A stretch of DNA of 64,000 nt from JAAYFJ01 sp964344295 (GTDB taxonomy: Bacteria > Bacillota > Clostridia > Tissierellales > Peptoniphilaceae): NCBI GenBank assembly GCA_964344295.1, contig CAYFMR010000002.1, positions 1 through 64,000 of the forward strand, read 5' to 3'. The notes under the pieces were generated by a model. The model worked only from the letters and a program-made list of their open reading frames with translations, was not told where the DNA came from and searched no databases. This document shows positions 52,814 through 61,415 of the stretch, piece by piece (the stretch's first letter is position 1; each line of letters opens with the position of its first letter). The translations under genes and the position numbers were made by a program.

Positions 52814-54112
52814 CTATCTCTCTCCTGCACGGCGAAAAAGTGCTTCCGTGCACTCTTGAACCCGTTGGATGACTTCTTTTTCATCCAAGCTTAAAAACTT
52901 TCCATCGCGATATACGACATCTCCATCAATGATTACCGTCTTCACATCGGTACCTTGAACGCTATAGGCCAAGGCAGACACCACGTTGTGTAAAGGCGTC
53001 ATGTGAATCCCCGTTAAATCCACCAGGATGATATCAGCTTTTTTGCCTACCTCTAAGGTCCCTAGTTCTTCTTGCATGCCCATGGCATAAGCTCCATGGA
53101 CTGTAGCCATCTTCAAGGCCTCATACGCGGTGACTGCCGTGGGATCTTCTTCTACGGCCTTATTGACTGTGGCCGCAAAATGAATCTCCTCCCACATATT
53201 CGTATGGTTATTGCTAGAAGGACCATCGGTGCCCAAAGCTGGTTTCATACCTTTTTTCAACCACCTGGTCACCGGCGCAAATCCGGAGGCTAGCTTTAAG
53301 TTGCTCGTGGGATTATATACAGGATAAAATGGTTTGTCCGCTACCAAAGCTTCATCTTCTTCCGTCAGATGAACACAATGAGCCGCCACCACATGGTGGT
53401 CTAACAAGCCCAAATCTGCCCAATGAGCTACCGGGGTTTTACCCGTGCTTTCCTGTATCATCTCTACTTCGCCGCTTGTCTCCGCTAAATGGGTATGAAT
53501 GCCGATGCCTTCTTGACTGGCATAATCCAAAACCTCTTGGACGTAATCATCAGGGCAGGTATAAGGTGCATGGGGCGCCAGCATGACCGATAGCAAACCG
53601 TGTTCCGGTCCACCGTAGGACCGTTGTAAGGCCACAGCTTCTTTCAAGGCTTGGCGATTTTCATCCCCGGAGCCAATAAGGCCACGGGTCAAGACACCGC
53701 GCATTCCTATTTTTTCCGCTGCCCTTGCTACCTCATCCATAAAAAAGTACATATCAATAAAAGAAGTGGTTCCCGTTTTCACCAGTTCCATCATCGAGAG
53801 TAAACTGCCCCAATAAATGTCTTCCGCTGTCAAATGAGCTTCGATGGGCCAAATCTTGTTTTCCAGCCAAGCCATCAATGCCATATCATCTGCATAGTTG
53901 CGTAAAAAACTCATTCCCAAATGGGTGTGGGCATTGATGAGTCCCGGCATGGCCACTTGACCTTGCCCGTCAATCACCTCTGCCCCAGATACCTGAATGT
54001 GCTCAGCAATCTTTTGGATGCGTCCGTCTTCCACTAAAATATCCTTTGCCGGACATTTTGTCTCCGAATCCGTCATGGTGAGCACTCTGGCATTTGTTAT
54101 CAGTATTGACAT
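52814..54112 (-). CDS. Amidohydrolase, MTA/SAH deaminase-like
   Basis: A 432-residue metal-dependent deaminase. Metal ligands are in LINAHTHLGMSFLRN (HTH), GIHTHLAET, AAHCVHL and LGTDGPSSNN. Sequence and length match the methylthioadenosine/S-adenosylhomocysteine deaminase group, which turns SAH or MTA into their inosyl forms; a guanine or other purine substrate cannot be excluded. It starts 4 nt after the DUF3825-like gene and precedes trpS. Confidence 0.85.
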   Translation of the reverse strand: MSILITNARVLTMTDSETKCPAKDILVEDGRIQKIAEHIQVSGAEVIDGQGQVAMPGLINAHTHLGMSFLRNYADDMALMAWLENKIWPIEAHLTAEDIYWGSLLSMMELVKTGTTSFIDMYFFMDEVARAAEKIGMRGVLTRGLIGSGDENRQALKEAVALQRSYGGPEHGLLSVMLAPHAPYTCPDDYVQEVLDYASQEGIGIHTHLAETSGEVEMIQESTGKTPVAHWADLGLLDHHVVAAHCVHLTEEDEALVADKPFYPVYNPTSNLKLASGFAPVTRWLKKGMKPALGTDGPSSNNHTNMWEEIHFAATVNKAVEEDPTAVTAYEALKMATVHGAYAMGMQEELGTLEVGKKADIILVDLTGIHMTPLHNVVSALAYSVQGTDVKTVIIDGDVVYRDGKFLSLDEKEVIQRVQECTEALFRRAGER

Positions 54113-54116
54113 CGTA

Positions 54117-55859
54117 TCAGTCCTTTACCATCTCCGCTTGGTAAGAATCACCGTGATGATTTTTCTCCATGATTCTCACCTTTACTTCGCGATCTTTTAA
54201 GTCAGGAATCCTTTTCTTCCCCAGTCTTCGCCGTGAAACCGTGGCAATATAGGGCTTATCTCCAAAAGTACCCTTAATGCCACCATTGTTAGCACTGCGG
54301 ATATTCTCTAAGATAAACACTTGCCCAATGAGGTTATCCGATTTCTTGTTTCGTCGATCACTCTTCTTAGTCTTTTGAGTCGGCTTCTCTTTTCCCTTCT
54401 CTGCTTTCGATGCTGCCGACGCCATTTTCTGCATTTTATCTTGATTCGACTCTTGATTGACCTGTTCCAACGCACTGCGTAACACAGGCAAATCCAATTT
54501 GCCATCGTGATCTATGGCATCAGATTCCTCAATCTGTTCCAAAACCTTTAAGAGTGCCTCCTCATGGCTGTCATTCTCATCCTGTTCGATACGACTAGCC
54601 ACCAGCCAAGGCTCATCAGGCTTACATAAAATTCGTGCATTATTATAGGCCCAAGATAACGGCAAAATCGTTTCCGGGACATAAAATCCACCTTCGTAAC
54701 TTAACACCAGGGCGAAATCAGGCATTTCATAAAGATTGAAGTCCAAGTAAATGGGCATCAAAAACTGGATTTCTCCTTCGCGGCGCACATTTTTCCCATC
54801 CATCGTCGTCACATAAGCCGGACGGTATTGGGGCACCACGTATTTAAAATTCCGCTTAGCGATAAGTTCGCTGGTTTCAATGGAACTACGCAACTTCTCT
54901 GCCAAGCCAAACACCGCTGCATCTTCTTGTTCCTCATAGATGAGCTGGTAACGTTTGGGAAAGCGATTGCGCTTTAATCCGTCAATGATCACGTGTGAGA
55001 GCTTGTCATCGGTAAAGTCAATGTCCACATTCGTATCATAGATAATTTCACTAATATCACTAAAAAACGTAGCCATATCCGGTCCCGGGTTAACATCGTC
55101 TTCTGCAAATCCATACTCATTGACTAAGTCTCTCAACCCGACATTAAACGCGGGTTCATGACATTGAAACTCCCCGGAGTTGCGTCGGTTCTTCACTTCA
55201 CCTACGATGAACACACTGCGAGCGAATTTCGTCAGTAGACCCGTGTTGAAATAGCAATAACGGCCATCTGCGGAAAATACGATTTTCCCATAATTTTCGC
55301 TGGCCTTATCACGATATTCTAAGACGAGCTTGGCAAATACTTGTTGCAAATAGGATTCCAAAATTTGATAGTTGGTCTTGCGGCGATAGCTTTCCGGATT
55401 ACCCTCTTCTTTGGCAAAAGACCACTTTTCTCCCGCCAGGAGTTTTCCATGGAGCTCTTCAATAAATTGATTAGCTTGATGGAAATTAGGAAATGACAGA
55501 TAGCCTATCTGGTATGTGTTTAACACCATGTCTAAATGATTTTGGTGGGAAATCCCTTCACATACCCACACACCACTGCGATTTTTACGATACCGAACCA
55601 TTAGATTTTGCCCTGACCGGTCCTTGCATCCTGTGCGTACCGTCTTTAAAAAAGCTTCTTCATCCTGCTCACGACATACCTTGGCATTGCCTGTTCGATC
55701 ATCATAAGCATAGTACGTAATGTGGTTTTGATTGATTTGTTGGCTGATGTATTGTTCCACCTTTTGGCGGTCACAAGTTCCTGAAGCCAATTTGCTTAAG
55801 GTGCGGAAAATCTGCTCTAGGTCTTTCACATACCCCAGCTTAAATAGCACACTAGACAT
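54117..55859 (-). CDS. DUF3825-like protein with C-terminal OB-like domain
   Basis: A 580-residue protein of unknown function. The block CYFNTGLLTKFARSVFIVGE and the later HVIIDGLKRNRFPKRY resemble DUF3825 proteins, which have been linked to RNA-binding partners. The region 465-510 is very Lys-rich and likely disordered. The last 70 residues (NLIGQVFILENIRSANNGG) look like a small OB-fold/cold-shock-type domain. This suggests nucleic-acid binding, not proven. It has an extended -10 promoter and starts the unit with the amidohydrolase and trpS. Confidence 0.6.
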   Translation of the reverse strand: MSSVLFKLGYVKDLEQIFRTLSKLASGTCDRQKVEQYISQQINQNHITYYAYDDRTGNAKVCREQDEEAFLKTVRTGCKDRSGQNLMVRYRKNRSGVWVCEGISHQNHLDMVLNTYQIGYLSFPNFHQANQFIEELHGKLLAGEKWSFAKEEGNPESYRRKTNYQILESYLQQVFAKLVLEYRDKASENYGKIVFSADGRYCYFNTGLLTKFARSVFIVGEVKNRRNSGEFQCHEPAFNVGLRDLVNEYGFAEDDVNPGPDMATFFSDISEIIYDTNVDIDFTDDKLSHVIIDGLKRNRFPKRYQLIYEEQEDAAVFGLAEKLRSSIETSELIAKRNFKYVVPQYRPAYVTTMDGKNVRREGEIQFLMPIYLDFNLYEMPDFALVLSYEGGFYVPETILPLSWAYNNARILCKPDEPWLVASRIEQDENDSHEEALLKVLEQIEESDAIDHDGKLDLPVLRSALEQVNQESNQDKMQKMASAASKAEKGKEKPTQKTKKSDRRNKKSDNLIGQVFILENIRSANNGGIKGTFGDKPYIATVSRRRLGKKRIPDLKDREVKVRIMEKNHHGDSYQAEMVKD

Positions 55860-55887
55860 AAAACACCCCCTTTCTTTTGCTTAGTTC

Positions 55888-55896
55888 ATTATATCA
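55888..55896 (-). promoter_or_regulatory. Extended -10 promoter of the DUF3825-like operon
   Basis: Minus-strand TGATATAAT, 28 nt before the ATG at 55859; no clear -35. Confidence 0.5.
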
Positions 55897-55937
55897 CAAG
55901 TCATCCCAAGTCACGGAGGAAAACCTTATCTCACCTT

Positions 55938-56588
55938 TTAAAGACCCAAGTCCTCACCGACTATGATCACTTTGATCTTCTCTGCCGGACGACATAGTCT
56001 AATCACAGAGAGATAGGCGCAGATGCTATCTGGCGATATACAATCACTACAGGTGCCCGTGATCATACAGGGCACAGCATTATCGGGGAAAGACTGGGAG
56101 CGCGCAGGCGCTGCCACATGTCTCACGCGATGGATCGCCGCGTCTAAATCCTTCGCCACTTTATTCACCCCTGCGACGATAATCACTTGCTTTGGACCGT
56201 AAATCATCGCTGCAACGCGGTTTCCATTACCGTCTAAGTTGACGAGTTGACCGTCTTCTGAAATGGCATTGGCACTGGCTAGGAAGGTATCCGCTAGCAA
56301 ACCTTGTCGCATGAGTTCGATGCGTTCTTCTGCGTTTTTTGCTTCGTCCCTGTCAATGATCTTAAATCCTTTTTCTTTTACTGCATCCATCAGGCCAATC
56401 TCTTGCATAGTCATGGTGCCGCCCCAACTAATCGTATGATCCTGAGGAATCAAGGATAAAGCTTGCTTACAAGCTTCTTCTTTCGTCTTCACATAGGTGG
56501 CCCAAAAATGGCGTTTCTCTAGCGCTTTTACCACCACAGGGCCCAGTTTATCGTAGCGTGCATCCAATTCTGGATAGCGATTTCTCAT
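55938..56588 (-). CDS. LUD-domain (DUF162/LutC-like) protein
   Basis: A 216-residue LUD-domain protein. The core with ISWGGTMTMQEIG and ISEDGQLVNLDGNGNRVAAM matches the LutC/DUF162 family, which is linked to lactate and iron-sulfur redox enzymes. A C-terminal Cys set, CMITGTCSDCISPDSIC, could bind an Fe-S cluster. Start ATG at 56588 follows GGAGGG. No LutA/LutB partners are next to it, so its role is unclear. Confidence 0.8.
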   Translation of the reverse strand: MRNRYPELDARYDKLGPVVVKALEKRHFWATYVKTKEEACKQALSLIPQDHTISWGGTMTMQEIGLMDAVKEKGFKIIDRDEAKNAEERIELMRQGLLADTFLASANAISEDGQLVNLDGNGNRVAAMIYGPKQVIIVAGVNKVAKDLDAAIHRVRHVAAPARSQSFPDNAVPCMITGTCSDCISPDSICAYLSVIRLCRPAEKIKVIIVGEDLGL

Positions 56589-56632
56589 CTTTTCCCTCCC
56601 CACATTTTTCCTTCTCACCCTATTCTCAGTAC

Positions 56633-56664
56633 AAAAAAGCCGACTGTATTCAGCCGGCTTTTTT
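56633..56664 (-). terminator. Terminator of the FMN-binding lipoprotein gene
   Basis: AAAAAGCCG and CGGCTTTTT arms with inner CTG/CAG pairing and T-runs, 2 nt after the stop codon at 56667. Confidence 0.85.
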
Positions 56665-56666
56665 AC

Positions 56667-57026
56667 TTATAGAGTTGCTTCATCAATGGCTTGTTGAACT
56701 GCTTCGATGATGGCATTAGAGCTTACCGTTGCACCTGCAACAGTCTCTACCTCAGTCGATTGAGCTTCTACAATGGCAAAGGGAATTTCTTCGATTGCCA
56801 CGGAGCCTACACCTTCAGTTTCTCCATGAGAAGTGACTAAAACTTCTTTGATCTCATTGTCAGTGAAAGTGGTTTTAACTACCATGTCGCCACCGTAGCC
56901 TTGTACCGTTTTTTCAATGGTACCAGCTTTGTAGACAGCGTCTGCAGCTGGCTGTTGATCGCCGCATGCTGTTAACATGCCTAAAGCTAATACAGCAACC
57001 ATCACTAGAACTAATGCTTTTTTCAT
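56667..57026 (-). CDS. FMN-binding domain lipoprotein
   Basis: A 119-residue lipoprotein: signal peptide ending in LGMLTAC (lipobox, Cys at 21) and an FMN_bind domain with GYGGDMVVKTTFTDNEI, VTSHGETEGVGS and VAGATVSSNAIIEAV. The Thr of AGATVSS is the residue that would carry covalent FMN. It may take part in extracytosolic flavin electron transfer. It is monocistronic with a strong promoter and terminator. Confidence 0.9.
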   Translation of the reverse strand: MKKALVLVMVAVLALGMLTACGDQQPAADAVYKAGTIEKTVQGYGGDMVVKTTFTDNEIKEVLVTSHGETEGVGSVAIEEIPFAIVEAQSTEVETVAGATVSSNAIIEAVQQAIDEATL

Positions 57027-57058
57027 ATTGACCTCCTATAAATTTTGATACGGGTTTT

Positions 57059-57087
57059 ATTATATGCGTCTTCTATGATTAAGTCAA
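57059..57087 (-). promoter_or_regulatory. Promoter of the FMN-binding lipoprotein gene
   Basis: Minus-strand TTGACT (57082-57087), 17-nt spacer, TATAAT (57059-57064), 32 nt before the ATG. Confidence 0.8.
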
Positions 57088-57091
57088 GAGA

Positions 57092-58153
57092 CTACTGTGC
57101 CATTTTTTGTGCCTGATCTTCTGTGATCAACGCATCGACCATTTCGTCGATATCTCCATCGACAAAGTCACCCAGCTTATAAAGTGTCAAGTTAATTCGA
57201 TGATCGCTCACGCGGCCTTGAGGATAATTATAGGTACGAATGCGTTCAGAGCGATCCCCTGTGCCCACTTGGGAACTACGCTCGCTGGCCAGTTCCTTAT
57301 TACGCTCTTCTTGTTGCTGTTCATAGATACGTGACTTGAGGATCTTCATGGCTTTCTCTTTATTTTTGAGCTGACTTTTCTCATCTTGGCAAGATACGAC
57401 AATGCCGGTAGGAATGTGGGTCAGTCGCACTGCTGAGTCTGTAGTGTTGACACTTTGTCCCCCATTACCTGATGAGCGGAACACGTCAACACGCACGTCT
57501 TGTGGATTGATCTCCACTTCTACGTCATCTACCTCCGGCAGCACAGCTACAGTGGCTGTAGAAGTATGAATTCGTCCAGAACTTTCCGTTTCTGGCACGC
57601 GTTGCACACGGTGGACACCGGATTCATATTTTAATCTGGAATAAGCTCCTTTTCCGGTGATCATAAAAATCACTTCTTTATAGCCACCGATACCAATCTC
57701 GTTGGTGTTCATGACATCGACTTTCCAACCTTGTCTCTCCGCATAGCGAAGGTATTGGCGGAACAGGACACCCGCAAAGAGCGCCGCTTCGTCACCACCT
57801 GCTCCTGCACGGATTTCAATGATTACGTTTTTGTCATCGTTAGGATCTTTGGGCAGTAGCAAAATGCGCAGTTTCTCTTCAATAGTCACCAGCTTCTCTT
57901 CGTTTTCCTTGACTTCTTCTTTGACTAAATCGCGCATTTCATCGTCTAAGTTCTCGTAGAGCATTTCCTTAGCTTCTTCCAGCTCGTCTGTAATCGCCAC
58001 ATATTCTCGATAAGTATTGACCAAGTCTTCTAGCTCACCATGCTCCTTTGCGATCACTTGGTATTGCGAAAAGTCATTGATGATTTCTGGATCAGCCATT
58101 TGCTTTTCCAATTCCCGGTAATGCTCATCAATGCCTTTTAATTTATCATACAT
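57092..58153 (-). CDS. prfA: Peptide chain release factor 1
   Basis: A 353-residue release factor for UAA and UAG. It has the peptidyl-tRNA hydrolysis motif GGQ in SSGNGGQSVNTTDSAVRL and the typical RTYNYPQGRVSDHRI. It follows prmC, which methylates the GGQ glutamine, by 4 nt, a conserved pairing. Confidence 0.96.
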   Translation of the reverse strand: MYDKLKGIDEHYRELEKQMADPEIINDFSQYQVIAKEHGELEDLVNTYREYVAITDELEEAKEMLYENLDDEMRDLVKEEVKENEEKLVTIEEKLRILLLPKDPNDDKNVIIEIRAGAGGDEAALFAGVLFRQYLRYAERQGWKVDVMNTNEIGIGGYKEVIFMITGKGAYSRLKYESGVHRVQRVPETESSGRIHTSTATVAVLPEVDDVEVEINPQDVRVDVFRSSGNGGQSVNTTDSAVRLTHIPTGIVVSCQDEKSQLKNKEKAMKILKSRIYEQQQEERNKELASERSSQVGTGDRSERIRTYNYPQGRVSDHRINLTLYKLGDFVDGDIDEMVDALITEDQAQKMAQ

Positions 58154-58157
58154 ACAT

Positions 58158-58976
58158 TCACCTCTTCACACCGGTGACGACTCGTTGATGACCAGCAAAG
58201 TCTAGCTGGCAATCGACTTCATCAAATCCACATTCCTTCAAAATGTCCATCACCGCTTCCCCTTGATCATATCCGATTTCATAAGCTAAAAAACCACCTT
58301 CCCTCAGCCTTTCATAGGCCTTAGGCGTCCATTTGCGATAGTAGTCTAAGCCGTCTACTCCACCAAAAAGAGCTTCTCTCGGTTCAAAGTCAACGACGGA
58401 TTTGGGAAGAGTGTTCATCTCTTCTTCACTAATGTACGGTGGGTTAGCATAGATGATGTCAAAGCTTCCTTCCACTCCATCAAACCCATCTCCTAGATGT
58501 AAGGTCATGGTCACGTCGTAGCGAGAAGCATTCTTTTCTGTCAATGCCAAGGCCAAAGGATTCGTATCCACCGCCTCTACTTCCCAAGTTGGTTTTTCCA
58601 ACATGACACTCACCGCCAAGGCTCCACTGCCGACACCCAGCTCCAATACTCTAGCTTTTTTCAAATCTCTAGAAATGACAGTTTGCAACAAAAACTCAGA
58701 GTCTTGACGGGGGATTAATACGCCTTTTTCTGCATAAAAGAGTCTTCCATAAAAATAAGTCTCTCCCAGGATCAAAGCCAGTGGTTCTTCTTTTTTACGG
58801 CGGGAAACCGCCTTTTTCCAGCGATCATCCGGCACCTCACGATTTTTATGTACCACCACGTCAAAGGGTGTGATGCCATAAAGATGCCCCAAGATCTGCA
58901 AAGCCGCACCCTGCGCATCTTGGTCTACCGCCCTTACTTCATCCATGATGATACGATACACTTCTCCTATTACCAT
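58158..58976 (-). CDS. prmC: Release factor glutamine methyltransferase
   Basis: A 272-residue SAM-dependent methyltransferase (HemK family). SAM-binding ELGVGSGALAVS and the catalytic IIYANPPYISEEE are complete; an N-terminal helical domain recognises release factors. It overlaps the DUF1385 gene by 7 nt and is followed by prfA. Confidence 0.95.
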   Translation of the reverse strand: MVIGEVYRIIMDEVRAVDQDAQGAALQILGHLYGITPFDVVVHKNREVPDDRWKKAVSRRKKEEPLALILGETYFYGRLFYAEKGVLIPRQDSEFLLQTVISRDLKKARVLELGVGSGALAVSVMLEKPTWEVEAVDTNPLALALTEKNASRYDVTMTLHLGDGFDGVEGSFDIIYANPPYISEEEMNTLPKSVVDFEPREALFGGVDGLDYYRKWTPKAYERLREGGFLAYEIGYDQGEAVMDILKECGFDEVDCQLDFAGHQRVVTGVKR

Positions 58977-59887
58977 GAATCATCTTCCCCCTCTTCCGGA
59001 ATTACCTCTTTCATTGCAGCAATCGCGACTTCTATCATGCCGTCATCCGGCTCTCGCACGGTAGCAAATTTCTGTACCCAAAGTCCTGGAGCTGCCAAGC
59101 GACATACCAAAGGACTGTCACTTCCGCCAATCCAGCGGTTAATTTCATACGTTACACCGGCAATCACCGGCAACATCAATAGGCGGATCACCATCCGCAT
59201 CACAGGGTTCGGCCAGCCAAAAAAGGACAGGACGATCACAGAGACAATCATAACCATAAATAAAAAGCTGGTGCCACAGCGTGGGTGGTAAGGAGAATGT
59301 TTGCGCACGTTTTCCACTGTCAACTCTTCTTCCGCTTCATAGCATGCTATGGTTTTATGCTCAGCACCATGGTAAGAAAAGAGGCGTTTCATTTCTTCCA
59401 TGCGGCTCACTGCCCAAATATAAATGAAAAAGATCAGTAAACGCACCACGCCCTCAAATAAGTTTTTTTGAAAAGCCGTCGTCGTCTCTTTAGGCAACAA
59501 AAAAGACGTCAACAAGTTGGGCAAAAGCATAAACAGACCTAGAGCGATTAGCACTGAAACGAGAATCATCAGGGTTTCTCCCCATTTTTTCCCCTTTTCC
59601 CCCCATTTTTGTTCCATCCGCGATGGTTTTTCATCTTCCTCTTCGATAAATGAAGCAGAATACATGATGGCATCCATACCGATGGACATGGCTTCCACTA
59701 AGCCAACAGCACCGCGAATCACCGGGAGCTTCATCCATTTTTTTTGAGGAAATTTCGATTCGAGAAGCTCCGCATCCAAGACAATCTCGCCATCTGGCTT
59801 TCGCACGGCTATGGCCAGCTTGCTCGGGCCTTTCATCATAATCCCCTCTAATATGGCTTGCCCGCCAATGGTGGTTTTTTTTGCCAT
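58970..59887 (-). CDS. DUF1385-family membrane protein
   Basis: A 305-residue protein of the DUF1385 family. It begins TTIGGQAILEGIMMKGP, has EAMSIGMDAIMYSA, two or three membrane segments (about residues 105-130 and 165-185), and FSYHGAEHKTIACYEA. Its position between rpmE and prmC-prfA is conserved in Firmicutes; the function is not known. ATG at 59887 with GGAG upstream. Confidence 0.9.
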   Translation of the reverse strand: MAKKTTIGGQAILEGIMMKGPSKLAIAVRKPDGEIVLDAELLESKFPQKKWMKLPVIRGAVGLVEAMSIGMDAIMYSASFIEEEDEKPSRMEQKWGEKGKKWGETLMILVSVLIALGLFMLLPNLLTSFLLPKETTTAFQKNLFEGVVRLLIFFIYIWAVSRMEEMKRLFSYHGAEHKTIACYEAEEELTVENVRKHSPYHPRCGTSFLFMVMIVSVIVLSFFGWPNPVMRMVIRLLMLPVIAGVTYEINRWIGGSDSPLVCRLAAPGLWVQKFATVREPDDGMIEVAIAAMKEVIPEEGEDDSW

Positions 59888-59900
59888 AAAAGCTCCTTTC

Positions 59901-59938
59901 AAAAAATTAAGGTTAGCAGCTGAGTAGCGACTAACCTT
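59901..59938 (-). terminator. Attenuator-like terminator between rpmE and DUF1385
   Basis: AAGGTTAG and CTAACCTT arms around a structured loop, then AATTTTTTG on the minus strand. The T-run leads straight into the ribosome site AAAGGAG of the DUF1385 gene, so transcription can probably read through in part. Confidence 0.7.
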
Positions 59939-59951
59939 GTGGTTGAGGAAA

Positions 59952-60152
59952 TTAATCTCTGTTGTATTTTTTCTTAAATTTCTCAACGCGACCGCCACGT
60001 TCGGCGAACTTTTGTTTCCCGGTGAAGAACGGATGACATTCGGAGCAAACCTCCACTTTCAGTTCTTCCTTAATGGAACCGGTCTTAAAGGTGTTCCCAC
60101 ATGCACAAATTACAGTAGCTTCTTTATATTCCGGATGTATGTCTTTTTTCAT
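59952..60152 (-). CDS. rpmE: Ribosomal protein L31 (zinc type)
   Basis: A 66-residue protein with the zinc Cys motif CACGNTF and CSECHPFFTGKQKF of type A L31. ATG at 60152 has AAGGGG upstream; a GTG three codons before is less favoured. Confidence 0.95.
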   Translation of the reverse strand: MKKDIHPEYKEATVICACGNTFKTGSIKEELKVEVCSECHPFFTGKQKFAERGGRVEKFKKKYNRD

Positions 60153-60186
60153 TTCTTTCACCCCTTTTACCTAGACTCGATAATCT

Positions 60187-60215
60187 ATTTTATCATATGT
60201 TGTGTTAGAATCCAA
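60187..60215 (-). promoter_or_regulatory. Promoter P2 of rpmE
   Basis: Minus-strand TTGGAT (60210-60215), 17-nt spacer, TAAAAT (60187-60192) with extended TGA, 34 nt before the ATG. Confidence 0.55.
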
Positions 60216-60240
60216 TGCATATTGAACTTCTGACCTTATT

Positions 60241-60269
60241 ATTCTACCGCTTTACAAGCCACTTGTCAA
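60241..60269 (-). promoter_or_regulatory. Promoter P1 of rpmE
   Basis: Minus-strand TTGACA (60264-60269), 17-nt spacer, TAGAAT (60241-60246), a strong vegetative promoter upstream of P2. Confidence 0.75.
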
Positions 60270-60280
60270 TGAAAAACCCG

Positions 60281-60847
60281 CTAAAACTGAAATACTACAC
60301 CCGCAACGGCTCCAGCTAAAATATAAATGATCGGATGGATCTGCGGCTTCTTGTGAATCAAGTAGAGAATCGCAAAAAACATGATCAACGGCAAGACCTT
60401 AATGGTCCACGTCAGACTAGCCATATCCGCCGGGTCAGCCGTTAAGAAAAACGCCATTAAAAACACATCTAATACGGCACCGGCTATCAACCCCATCGTC
60501 GTGGGGCGCAGCGTATAAAAAGCCTTTTGCACCAAAGGATTCTCAGCATAGCTCTCCATAAACCGAGCGATAAGGATGATGACAATTACTGAAGGCGTCA
60601 CCAGAGCCACAGTGGCAACCACGCCGCCCGAAAGGCCAAAAGCCTTATATCCCGCAAAGGTTGCCATATTGACGCCGATTGGTCCAGGAGTGGATTCCGA
60701 CACGGCAATCATATCAAATAGCTCCTCTGAGGTAAACCAGGGATATTGCTCCGCCATCTCTTTTAAAAAAGGCAATGTGGCCAGTCCTCCCCCCACAGAA
60801 AATAATCCTGTCAGGAAAAACTCCCATGCCAATGTAAATAGCGTCAT
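60281..60847 (-). CDS. CHR-family transporter, half-size (second)
   Basis: A 188-residue short-chain member of the chromate transporter family. It has the family blocks FFLTGLFSVGGGLATLPFL, VSESTPGPIGVNMATFAGY and about six membrane spans. Short CHR proteins usually work as pairs with inverse topology; the partner overlaps it at 60844-60847. The natural substrate is often not chromate. Confidence 0.87.
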   Translation of the reverse strand: MTLFTLAWEFFLTGLFSVGGGLATLPFLKEMAEQYPWFTSEELFDMIAVSESTPGPIGVNMATFAGYKAFGLSGGVVATVALVTPSVIVIILIARFMESYAENPLVQKAFYTLRPTTMGLIAGAVLDVFLMAFFLTADPADMASLTWTIKVLPLIMFFAILYLIHKKPQIHPIIYILAGAVAGVVFQF

Positions 60848-61377
60848 CGTTTCTCACCTGACTTTCCAAAAAGTAGTCCTAGGATCACCGCCATAGCCAC
60901 CACAATAATGGGCGAGAGTTTGGCAAAGGCGATGAGGATAAAGGCTCCGATCGCCGCCCCGGCCGTCAGCCAATCTTTGACTGACTGGACGCTGATGCGT
61001 AAAATCGTCGCCGTTACCAAAGCACAAACGCTGACGCGAATCCCCGCAAAGGCGTGCTGCACCCATGACAAATGGCTGACCTGGGTGATAACACCTGCCA
61101 AAATTGTGATAATGAGGACCGAAGGTAGGATCACGCCTGCTGTAGCCAAGATAGCTCCTGGCACACCTTTGAGCTTATATCCCACAAAGCTCGCCGTATT
61201 GACGGCGATGACCCCCGGTGTACACTGTCCGATGGCGTAATAGTCCAAAACTTCTTCCTCGGTTACCCATTTTTTGTTCTCCACCACTTCCCGCTGCAAA
61301 ATAGGAAGCATGGCATAACCGCCTCCGAACGTCATGGCTCCAAGTTTTGCAAAAGTAAGCAACAAATCCAGATACAT
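60844..61377 (-). CDS. CHR-family transporter, half-size (first)
   Basis: A 177-residue short-chain CHR protein with LGAMTFGGGYAMLPIL, AIGQCTPGVIAVNTASFVGY and about six spans. ATG at 61377 has GGAGGGG upstream; the longer reading starts inside glpX. The stop codon overlaps the next CHR gene (ATGA). Confidence 0.87.
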   Translation of the reverse strand: MYLDLLLTFAKLGAMTFGGGYAMLPILQREVVENKKWVTEEEVLDYYAIGQCTPGVIAVNTASFVGYKLKGVPGAILATAGVILPSVLIITILAGVITQVSHLSWVQHAFAGIRVSVCALVTATILRISVQSVKDWLTAGAAIGAFILIAFAKLSPIIVVAMAVILGLLFGKSGEKR

Positions 61378-61390
61378 AGCCCCTCCAAAG

Positions 61391-61415
61391 AAAAGAGCCT
61401 CTTTTAGGCTCTTTT
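61391..61415 (-). terminator. Weak terminator between glpX and the CHR genes
   Basis: AAAAGAGCCT and AGGCTCTTTT arms around a 5-nt loop, directly after the glpX stop codon; on the minus strand it is followed by CTTTGG, the start of the ribosome site of the next gene. Confidence 0.65.
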
